From Candidatus Microthrix subdominans (GTDB taxonomy: Bacteria; Actinomycetota; Acidimicrobiia; Acidimicrobiales; Microtrichaceae): DNA of 64,000 nucleotides. The stretch covers positions 248,001 to 312,000 of the forward strand of contig JADJZA010000006.1 in assembly GCA_016719385.1 (NCBI GenBank), given 5' to 3'. The notes under the pieces were generated by a model that did not search any database, was not told the DNA's origin, and saw only the letters and a program-made list of their open reading frames with translations. The position numbers and the translations under genes were made by a program. Within the stretch, counting starts at the first letter, position 1; each line of letters starts with the position of its first letter. Positions 55,273 through 62,295 of the stretch are shown piece by piece.

Positions 55273-56768
55273 ACGCCGGGGCCGAGTGGCCCGCCCGGCC
55301 GCCCGACCCGCCGTCCGTCGCTTCGCCCCCTTCGCCGCCCACCACGACGGGGCCGGTCGCCGGGGTGCTGGCGATCTTCGTCGGCGTGCAGCTGGCCCAG
55401 ATCCTGGGTGCGCTCGACGGCACGATCGTGGCGACGGCGCTGCCCACCATCTCAAGCGACCTGGGCGGCTTTTCGCGGATCACCTGGGTGATCACGGCTT
55501 ATGCCCTGGCCACGGCGGCGTCGATGCCGATCTACGGCAAGCTCGGCGACCTGTACGGCCGCAAGCGCATGCTGGTGCAGGCGATCGGGGTGTTTCTGGT
55601 CGCCTCGCTGCTGTGCGGGGCGGCCCAGAGCCTCAACCAGTTGCTGCTCGCCCGGTTCGTGCAGGGCCTGGGCGCCGGCGGGTTGGGGACGCTGTCGATG
55701 GCCGTGCTCGCCGACGTGATCCCGGCCCGTCAGCTTGGACGGTGGATGGGCTACCAGGGGGTTGCCTTCGCCGTGTCCAGCGTTGCCGGACCGCTGGTTG
55801 GCGGCCTGTTCGTCGACCACCTCAGCTGGCGCTGTGCGTTTTTCGTCAACCTGCCGGTCGGGCTGATCTCGGCGGTGATCGTGGCGACCAAGGTGCCGAG
55901 CAGCCGGCACCGGGTGGTTCACTCGATCGACTGGGCGGGCTCGCTGCTGCTCGCCGCCGCCCTGAGCGCGCTGATGCTGGTGGCGACGCTCGGCGGAGAG
56001 ACGTTTGGGTGGACGTCGCCGCAGCTGATCGCGCTTGCGATCGCCGTGCCGGTGCTTGGCTTCGCGTTCGTTCGGCGCCAACTCGTCGCCCCAGAGCCGG
56101 TCCTGCCCCTCAGGCTGTTCGGCGACCGGCTGATGCGGGCCAGCATCGGTGTGAACTTTGCCAGCGGCGTGCTGATCTGGGGCGGCATCTTCTTCGTGCC
56201 GCTGTTCGTTCAGGAGGTGAACGGTGTCAGCCCCACCGCCGCCGGGTTCACGCTGATGCCGTTGATGTTCGGGGCCGCCGCCGGAACCTTGGTGGCCGGT
56301 CGGGCGGTCGAACGGTCGGGCCGGATCCGGTCCTGGCCCATCGGTGGTTCGGTGCTGATGGTGATCGGTATCGCGTTGCTGGCCACGATCGGGCTCGCCA
56401 CCCCGACGGCGGTAGTCGGGGCGTGGGCGCTCATGCTCGGCCTCGGCATCGGGTTCGTCATGCAGCCGTCGCTGCTGGCGGCACAGAACGCGGCGCCGGT
56501 GGGCGACCTGGGTACGGCGACCTCGACGGTGCTGTTGTGCAGGTCGCTCGGCTCGACGATCGGCATTCCGATCTTCGGTGGGATCCTCAATGCAGGCCTG
56601 GCTGCCAGGGGCATGGGCGCCGCCGGGTTTGCCCACGCGGTGCCGCTGGTCTTTCTGGCCGGCGTGCCGGTGGCACTCGCCTCGGTCGTGCTGGCCCTGC
56701 GCCTGGAGGACCGTCCCCTCCGTACCGAAACGGTGATCGCCGAGCGGGCCGCCCCTCAGGGGTCGTAG
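55269..56768 (+). CDS. MFS multidrug exporter, DHA2 (EmrB/QacA) family
   Basis: This is a 499-residue transporter with about 14 helices. Motif D1 is LDGTIVATALPTIS, motif A is GKLGDLYGRKRML, and the family-typical motif C-like GPLVGGLFVD follows. Proton-driven export of drugs or lipids is likely. GTG 55269 overlaps the enoyl-CoA hydratase stop. Its 3' end overlaps the convergent TetR gene by 13 bp. Confidence 0.9.
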   Translation: MNAGAEWPARPPDPPSVASPPSPPTTTGPVAGVLAIFVGVQLAQILGALDGTIVATALPTISSDLGGFSRITWVITAYALATAASMPIYGKLGDLYGRKRMLVQAIGVFLVASLLCGAAQSLNQLLLARFVQGLGAGGLGTLSMAVLADVIPARQLGRWMGYQGVAFAVSSVAGPLVGGLFVDHLSWRCAFFVNLPVGLISAVIVATKVPSSRHRVVHSIDWAGSLLLAAALSALMLVATLGGETFGWTSPQLIALAIAVPVLGFAFVRRQLVAPEPVLPLRLFGDRLMRASIGVNFASGVLIWGGIFFVPLFVQEVNGVSPTAAGFTLMPLMFGAAAGTLVAGRAVERSGRIRSWPIGGSVLMVIGIALLATIGLATPTAVVGAWALMLGLGIGFVMQPSLLAAQNAAPVGDLGTATSTVLLCRSLGSTIGIPIFGGILNAGLAARGMGAAGFAHAVPLVFLAGVPVALASVVLALRLEDRPLRTETVIAERAAPQGS

Positions 56769-57475
56769 GGGGAGATCAGCACCCGACAGGCGCGGTGGAG
56801 TTCCTCGGTCACTGTGGCGAAGTCGGTCCGTCCGTTGGCCCACGTGATCAGGGCGGAGTACCAGACATGGCCGAGCACGGCCAGGATGTCGGCGCGGGTG
56901 TCGGGGTCGAGGTGGGCCAGGATCGGGTCGCCGACATCGGCGATCGACGAGCGAACCGCCCCGCCGCTGCTGCGCACCCCGGCGTCGGGCGAGGCCATCG
57001 CCCGCACCAGCGCCTTGGACAGCTTCGGTTGGCGTTCCATGGTGGCGCACGCCCGATCGAGCACGTCGATCATTTGCTCGGTCGGGGTGTCGCCCCGGGG
57101 CGGGCGCTGGGCCACGCGATCGCGTAGGCGTCCGGTCCACTCCGACGTCGCTGCGGCCAGCAGGTGATCCTTGGAGGAGAAGTTGCGGTAAATGGTGGCG
57201 AGGGCGACGTTGGCGGTGGCGGCCACATCGCGCATGTGCACGGCGTCGTAGCCGCCCGCGGCACCCAGCTCGAAGGCGGCGTCGATCAGGCGTCGGCGGC
57301 GCTCCTGTTGCTCGGGTGTGTACCCCTGCGCATCGTTCGCCTGGCCATCTCCGGCCGGGTGGCCGGGCGGCCCCTTGTGGTCGGAATTGCGACCGTCACC
57401 TTCGGAGGCGCCCTCATCGGAGCCACGGGCGTCCCCGTCGGAGCCGGTCGACGAGCCGACAGCGACGTCAGCCAC
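56756..57475 (-). CDS. kstR: TetR-family repressor, KstR-like
   Basis: This is a 239-residue regulator. After about 50 disordered, acidic and Gly-rich residues comes QERRRRLIDAAFELGAAGGY, then AVHMRDVAATANVALATIYR and NFSSKDHLLAAA. This HTH is close to mycobacterial KstR as I recall it (ERRKRILDA, GGYEAVQMRAVA, VAVGTLYRYFPSKVHLL). Similarity continues in the ligand domain (LDRACATMERQPKLSKALVRAM and VWYSALITWANGR). KstR represses sterol catabolism until a CoA-thioester intermediate binds. GTG 57475 overlaps the acyl-CoA dehydrogenase stop by 8 nt, so the two are one operon. Confidence 0.75.
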   Translation of the reverse strand: MADVAVGSSTGSDGDARGSDEGASEGDGRNSDHKGPPGHPAGDGQANDAQGYTPEQQERRRRLIDAAFELGAAGGYDAVHMRDVAATANVALATIYRNFSSKDHLLAAATSEWTGRLRDRVAQRPPRGDTPTEQMIDVLDRACATMERQPKLSKALVRAMASPDAGVRSSGGAVRSSIADVGDPILAHLDPDTRADILAVLGHVWYSALITWANGRTDFATVTEELHRACRVLISPYDP

Positions 57476-58691
57476 GATTGGCCGATGTGGGAACGTCGCG
57501 GAAGGGCACGTGTTTATCCTGGCGTGCCTCGGGCGGCAGGCCTAAGACCCGCTCGCCCATGATGTTGCGCTGGATTTCGTCGCTGCCGCCGGCGATGCGG
57601 ATCGATGGGGCCGACAGGAAGTACTGCTGCCATTGGCCTCCCTCCGGTGCCGACGCGGCGGCCAGCATCCCCGCGGCACCCTCGATCGCCAACGCCAGGT
57701 CGGCGTTGCGCTTGCGGTGCTGGGCGGCCATCAGCTTCAGCGCCGAGGTGCCCGGCCCGGGCGGTTGGCCCTTCGCTGCAGCGGTCCGGGCCTGCATGCC
57801 CAGGTAGTTCATGATCTGCGCCCGGGAGTGGGCGGCGGCGAGCCCTTGTCGCACCCGCGGCTCGGCTGTGGCGCCGCTTCGCCGGGCCAGACCGAACAGG
57901 TCGGCCAGCCCCGGGCCGCCGCCGTGCCCGCCCATAAACGTGCGCTCGTTGGCCAGCGTGGTCATCGCTGCCGCCCAGCCGCCACCGACCCCGCCGAGCA
58001 CGGCGTCGTTGGGCACCCGGGCTCCGGTCAGGAACACCTCCGAGAAGTGCGATGCGCCGGTGATCTGTCGCAGCGGGCGAATCTCGACGCCGGGCTGGTG
58101 CATGTCGATGAGGAAGTAGGTGATGCCCCGGTGCTTGGGCACGTTGGGGTCGGTGCGGGCGAGCAGGATGCCGTAGTCGCTGTAGTGGGCGCCCGAGGTC
58201 CATACCTTCTGGCCGTCGATGACCCACTCGTTTCCGTCGCGCACCGCCCGGGTCGCCAGGCCGGCCAGGTCGGATCCGGCGCCGGTTTCGCTGAACAGCT
58301 GGCACCACACCTCGTCGCCCCGCAGCATCGGAGGCAGGTAGCGGGCCAACTGATCGGCGTCGCCGTGGGTGATGATCGTCGGTCCGGCCATGCCCGTGCC
58401 CACCACGAAAGGACTGGTTGGCAGCGACCGCTTGGCCGCCTCTTCGCTGAAGATGGCGGCGTAGGCGGGCGGGGCGCCCCGCCCTCCGTAGGTCTCGGGC
58501 CAGGTGATGGCGGCCCAACCGTGGTCGGCCAGCAATGCCTGCCACGGACGGGCCCGCTCGACGAAGGCTGCGTCGTCCTCGCCCGGCCGGCGTCGAACCC
58601 GCAGGGCCTCGGGGCTCGACCGGTGCTCATCCAGCCAGGCCACCGCCTCGGCACGAAAGCCCGCTTCGTCCGGTGACTCGTCGAAGTCCAT
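57468..58691 (-). CDS. Acyl-CoA dehydrogenase (FadE-type)
   Basis: This is a 407-residue FAD flavoenzyme. Signatures are CQLFSETGAGSDLAGL, TDPNVPKHRGITYFLIDM, GGVGGGWAAAMTTLANER and SIRIAGGSDEIQRNIMGERV at the FAD-contact end. It should introduce a double bond into an acyl-CoA; steroid side chains and branched acids are typical for FadE proteins of this form. The KstR-like box at 58754 lies 62 bp upstream of ATG 58691, and the kstR-like gene follows as the second cistron. Confidence 0.9.
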   Translation of the reverse strand: MDFDESPDEAGFRAEAVAWLDEHRSSPEALRVRRRPGEDDAAFVERARPWQALLADHGWAAITWPETYGGRGAPPAYAAIFSEEAAKRSLPTSPFVVGTGMAGPTIITHGDADQLARYLPPMLRGDEVWCQLFSETGAGSDLAGLATRAVRDGNEWVIDGQKVWTSGAHYSDYGILLARTDPNVPKHRGITYFLIDMHQPGVEIRPLRQITGASHFSEVFLTGARVPNDAVLGGVGGGWAAAMTTLANERTFMGGHGGGPGLADLFGLARRSGATAEPRVRQGLAAAHSRAQIMNYLGMQARTAAAKGQPPGPGTSALKLMAAQHRKRNADLALAIEGAAGMLAAASAPEGGQWQQYFLSAPSIRIAGGSDEIQRNIMGERVLGLPPEARQDKHVPFRDVPTSANRG

Positions 58692-58753
58692 CCAACTCCC
58701 TCATGGCGTCGATCCGCTGCGCCGGCCCTACCCGGTGTGCTTCACCCGCATCG

Positions 58754-58772
58754 GCGCGAGAACGTGTTCTAC
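58754..58772. promoter_or_regulatory. KstR-like operator upstream of acyl-CoA dehydrogenase-kstR
   Basis: GCGCGAGAACGTGTTCTAC is identical to the 52911 site. It lies 62 bp upstream of the acyl-CoA dehydrogenase start and 192 bp upstream of the divergent ArsR-rhodanese gene. Given the position, autoregulation of kstR is likely. Confidence 0.65.
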
Positions 58773-58912
58773 CACTCGTCTGGCCGCGTTTCACGATGTT
58801 CCACGTGAACCCATTCTGCGAGCATCCCCTCCGAGGTCCCAGCATGTGCGGTGCCCTTCTGGTGTCGTTCGTTCGCTGCCATGGAGGGGTGGACCTGGCC
58901 AGCTACGATGTC

Positions 58913-58928
58913 ATGTTCCAAGGAACAT
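58913..58928. promoter_or_regulatory. 16-bp palindrome upstream of the ArsR-rhodanese gene
   Basis: ATGTTCCAAGGAACAT has perfect 7-bp arms around AA and lies 36 bp before the regulator ATG. Its size and place fit an ArsR-family self-operator. A looser inverted repeat (TTCACG-N8-CGTGAA) lies upstream near 58790-58809. Confidence 0.5.
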
Positions 58929-58964
58929 TGGATTAATGGTGCTGAGGAAAGGAAAGGTTCCGGG

Positions 58965-59681
58965 ATGGCTGTCGCAGTGAGGGCCGACATCGACGGCCAA
59001 ACCGACGGCACCGAGCGGCGCGCCGAGTTCTTCAGCCGGCTGGCGGTGGTCGGCAAGGCCTTCGCCAGCGCCAAGCGCCTGGAGTTGGTCGACCTGCTGG
59101 CCCAAGGCGAGCGGGCGGTCGACTCGCTGGCTCGCCAGGCGGGCATGGGTATCACGACCACCTCGTCCCACCTGCAGATTCTGAAGATGGCCCACGTCGT
59201 GTCCACCCGTCGGGCCGGCACCCGCGTGTACTACCGGCTCAGCGGGGACGACGTGGCGACGCTGTATGCGTCGCTCGGGCGGGTGGCCCGCGCCCACTCC
59301 GCCGATGTGGAGCGGGCGCTCGAGGCCTACCTGGGCACCGGTTCGCTCGACGACGTCGAGCTGATCCGGCGGGACGATCTGATGCGGCGCATCGAGGATG
59401 GCGACGTGCAGGTGGTCGACGTGCGCCCGGCCGAGGAGTTCGACGCCGGACACATCCCCGGGGCGCGCTCGCTGCCCTTCGGCGAGCTGACCGAGCTGAC
59501 CGAGCGGCTCGAGTCGCTCGACCCCAACCTCGACCTGGTCGCCTACTGCCGTGGTGCCCATTGCGTGATGGCCCACGACGCAGTCCGCCTGCTCGAAGCC
59601 GAGGGTCGTCATGCGGCTCGTCTGGAGGACGGCATGCTCGAGTGGCGGCTGTCCGGTCTGCCGGTGGAGGTCGACGTATGA
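58965..59681 (+). CDS. ArsR-type winged-helix regulator fused to a rhodanese domain
   Basis: This is a 238-residue protein. Residues 20-110 form the ArsR HTH (LELVDLLAQGERAVDSLARQ, TTTSSHLQILKMAHVVSTRR, GTRVYYRLSGDDV). Residues 130-235 form a rhodanese (VQVVDVRPAEEFDAGHIPGA, then the active-site loop YCRGAHCVMAHDAV with the catalytic Cys, and a second Cys). Such fusions sense reactive sulfur species or thiol stress. ATG 58965 follows a GA-rich GAGGAAAGGAAAGG. It is coupled to the downstream membrane gene by ATGA. Confidence 0.87.
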   Translation: MAVAVRADIDGQTDGTERRAEFFSRLAVVGKAFASAKRLELVDLLAQGERAVDSLARQAGMGITTTSSHLQILKMAHVVSTRRAGTRVYYRLSGDDVATLYASLGRVARAHSADVERALEAYLGTGSLDDVELIRRDDLMRRIEDGDVQVVDVRPAEEFDAGHIPGARSLPFGELTELTERLESLDPNLDLVAYCRGAHCVMAHDAVRLLEAEGRHAARLEDGMLEWRLSGLPVEVDV

Positions 59682-60244
59682 GGCGCGTCATCGAAGCGTT
59701 CACCGCTCTGCTCGCATGGCCCGCCCGTCGTTGGGCGACGGCGGTCGGGGCCGGCGTCGCGTTCGCGCTCGTCATCGCCATCCCCACCGCCCTGATCAAG
59801 AACCCGATCTTCGGTCGGCAGATCCCACCGACGTGGTGGTCGTGGCCGTCCCTTATCGTCAGCTCGGTGCTCGGCGGCCTGCTGGTCGCCACCTACGTGC
59901 GCGACCCGGCGGTCAACCCGCCGTCGCAGGTAGCCGGCGATTCGGTCGCCGCCGAGGGCGAGTACGACGACGATGAGGACCGGGTCAATCGTCGGCGTGG
60001 CACCATCGGTGGGGTGCTCACCTTCTTCGCGGTCGGGTGCCCGGTGTGTAACAAGCTGGTGCTGATCGCGCTGGGCAGCGCCGGTGCCATCACCTGGTTC
60101 GAGCCGATTCAGCCGGTCTTGCAGGCGGTTGCCGTCGCCCTGCTCGGCTGGGCGCTGTTCGCCCGCCTCGAGGGCGAGCGGTTCTGTCCGGTCACCCCCG
60201 CAGCCGAGCCGGTCGGCACCCGTTCGGGCGACGACCTCAGCTGA
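59678..60244 (+). CDS. Membrane protein with CPVC motif, partner of ArsR-rhodanese
   Basis: This is a 188-residue protein with about four spans: two in the first 75 residues (WATAVGAGVAFALVIAIPTA, LIVSSVLGGLLVATY), an acidic loop (EGEYDDDEDRVNRRRG), then VLTFFAVGCPVCNKLVLIAL containing CPVC, and a last span. Paired cysteines at a membrane face recall MerT-like or thiol-disulfide proteins, but I cannot name the family. It probably deals with sulfur, thiols or a soft metal, as the adjacent regulator suggests. Confidence 0.75.
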   Translation: MRRVIEAFTALLAWPARRWATAVGAGVAFALVIAIPTALIKNPIFGRQIPPTWWSWPSLIVSSVLGGLLVATYVRDPAVNPPSQVAGDSVAAEGEYDDDEDRVNRRRGTIGGVLTFFAVGCPVCNKLVLIALGSAGAITWFEPIQPVLQAVAVALLGWALFARLEGERFCPVTPAAEPVGTRSGDDLS

Positions 60245-60420
60245 GCGTCGCCGGCGCCGAGCGCCACCGTGGCGGGGAACACCCATCCGGGTACCCGTCC
60301 CACCCAATCGAGCACGCGATGGCTCACCGACACCTCGAGGCCGCTGGTGTCGCCCAGGCCGATCGCCGAGGTGCCCCGGCGTCGGCCGCACGTCACCCCG
60401 GTCCGATCGATCCCAATCAT

Positions 60421-60437
60421 CCGTTCTGGCGGAACGG
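60421..60437. promoter_or_regulatory. Inverted repeat upstream of ilvD
   Basis: CCGTTCTGGCGGAACGG has perfect 6-bp arms and a 5-nt spacer, 26 bp before the ilvD ATG. It may be an operator. The rest of 60245-60463 shows no recognised leader peptide or riboswitch. Confidence 0.35.
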
Positions 60438-60463
60438 CCACGCTCCTGAGGTACCGTCGTTCC

Positions 60464-62170
60464 ATGGCAGATACGGGTGAGACAGCGGTCGATCTGAAGC
60501 CCCACAGCAGGGACGTCACCGACGGGTTCCAAAAGGCACCGTCACGGGCGATGCTGCGAGCGGTCGGCATGGGCGACGAGGACTGGGACAAGCCCCAGAT
60601 CGGCATCGCCTCGTCGTGGAACGAGATCACCCCCTGCAACATGACGCTGTCCAAGCTGGCCGGCCACGCCAAGACCGGCGTCAGCCAGGCCGGGGGCTAT
60701 CCGCTCGAGTTCGGGACGATCACCGTCTCGGACGGCATCTCGATGGGCCACGAGGGCATGCGCGCCTCGCTGGTCAGCCGAGAGGTGATCTGCGACTCGG
60801 TCGAGACGGTCATCTTCGCCGAGCGCCTCGACGGGGTGGTCGGCCTGGCCGGCTGCGACAAGTCGATCCCGGGCATGTTGATGGCCGCCGCCCGGCTCGA
60901 TGTGGCCAGCGCCATGATCTACAACGGGTCGACGATGCCCGGCGAACACAACGGCGAGGCGACCGACATCACCAGCGTGTTCGAGGGCGTCGGGGCCTGT
61001 GCGCTGGGCGCCATCACCCCCGAGGAGCTCGACGAGATCGAGCGGACAGCGTGTCCGGGTGAGGGCGCGTGCGGCGGCATGTTCACCGCCAACACGATGA
61101 GCTCGATCGGCGAGGCCCTCGGCATGTCGATCCCCGGGTCGGCGTCGCCGCCGGCCATCGACGGTCGGCGCGACGAGGACGCCCGCCGAGCCGGTGAAGC
61201 GGTGGTCACCCAGCTCCGCGCCGGCATCACCGCCCGCACGATCCTCACCAAGAAGGCGTTCGAGAACGCCATCGCCCTCACCTCGGCGCTCGGCGGGTCG
61301 ACCAACGCCGTGCTGCACCTGTTGGCGATCGCCAACGAGGCCGAGGTCGACCTCGAGCTCGACGACTTCAACCGCATCGCCGCTCAGGTGCCCCACGTCG
61401 CCGATATGAAGCCGGGCGGCCGGTTCCACATGACCGACCTGGATCGGGTTGGCGGCGTGCCGATGGTGATGAAGATGCTGCTCGACGCCGGGCACCTGCA
61501 CGGCGACGCGCTGACGATCACCGGCAAGACCGTCGCCGAGAACCTGGCCGACATCGACCCGCCCGGCCCCGACGGCACGGTCGTGCATCCCCTCGATGCG
61601 CCGATCCACTCTGAGGGCGGCATCAACATCCTCACCGGTTCGCTGGCACCCAAGGGGTCGGTGGTCAAGGTCGCCGGGCTGACCAAGGAGCAGATGCTCT
61701 TCGACGGTGTCGCTCGGGCCTTCGACGGCGAGGACGCCGCGATGACGGCGATCCTCGACGGCACGATCGAACCGGGAACGGTGCTGGTGATCCGCAACGA
61801 AGGTCCCAAGGGCGGGCCCGGCATGCGGGAGATGCTGGCGATCACCGGGGCGCTCAAGGGTGCCGGCCGGGGCAGCGACTGCGCGCTGGTCACCGACGGC
61901 CGCTTCAGCGGCGGCACTTGGGGGTTCTGCATCGGCCACGTGGCGCCCGAAGCGGTCGATGGCGGCCCGATCGGCCTGGTGGCCGACGGCGACCGCATCC
62001 TGATCGACGTCCACGAGCTCAAGCTGGACCTGCTCGTTGACGACGCCGAACTGGAGAAGCGCCGCCAGGCGTACGCACCGCTCGAGCCCGTTTACACCCG
62101 CGGCGTGCTCGCCAAGTTTGCCAAGCTGGTGCAGGGCGCCGAGACCGGGGCGATCACCAACCCCCGCTAG
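60464..62170 (+). CDS. ilvD: Dihydroxy-acid dehydratase
   Basis: This is a 568-residue Fe-S enzyme of isoleucine, valine and pantothenate synthesis, dehydrating 2,3-dihydroxy-3-methyl acids. Motifs are CNMTLSKLAGHAK, GLAGCDKSIPGMLMAAARL, CPGEGACGGMFTANTMSS (cluster cysteines) and GALKGAGRGSDCALVTDGRFSGG. Normal length. ATG 60464 was chosen because MADTGETAVDLKPHSRDVTD precedes the family N-terminus; the frame is open further up without support. A hairpin at 62199 ends the unit. Confidence 0.95.
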   Translation: MADTGETAVDLKPHSRDVTDGFQKAPSRAMLRAVGMGDEDWDKPQIGIASSWNEITPCNMTLSKLAGHAKTGVSQAGGYPLEFGTITVSDGISMGHEGMRASLVSREVICDSVETVIFAERLDGVVGLAGCDKSIPGMLMAAARLDVASAMIYNGSTMPGEHNGEATDITSVFEGVGACALGAITPEELDEIERTACPGEGACGGMFTANTMSSIGEALGMSIPGSASPPAIDGRRDEDARRAGEAVVTQLRAGITARTILTKKAFENAIALTSALGGSTNAVLHLLAIANEAEVDLELDDFNRIAAQVPHVADMKPGGRFHMTDLDRVGGVPMVMKMLLDAGHLHGDALTITGKTVAENLADIDPPGPDGTVVHPLDAPIHSEGGINILTGSLAPKGSVVKVAGLTKEQMLFDGVARAFDGEDAAMTAILDGTIEPGTVLVIRNEGPKGGPGMREMLAITGALKGAGRGSDCALVTDGRFSGGTWGFCIGHVAPEAVDGGPIGLVADGDRILIDVHELKLDLLVDDAELEKRRQAYAPLEPVYTRGVLAKFAKLVQGAETGAITNPR

Positions 62171-62198
62171 CGATTTCGCTGGGTGACGAGTTCGACCG

Positions 62199-62223
62199 CT
62201 CTGAGGAGCGCAGCTCCTCGGAG
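62199..62223. terminator. Bidirectional hairpin between ilvD and the DUF3376 gene
   Basis: CTCTGAGGAGC pairs with GCTCCTCGGAG (10 of 11 positions) around the loop GCA, 28 bp after the ilvD stop and before the stop of the convergent gene at 62296. No T-tract follows. Confidence 0.6.
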
Positions 62224-62295
62224 TCGGCCGGAGGGTCGATATGGGGCGTGGTGCGCCACATCAGGCAGAGGAAGGTCACCGTCAGGCCAGGCCGA

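Noticed and set aside
60109..60672. A minus-strand frame spanning the ilvD upstream region
   Set aside because: It overlaps the coding starts of two good plus-strand genes and shows no family motif; only the middle part looks mildly protein-like.
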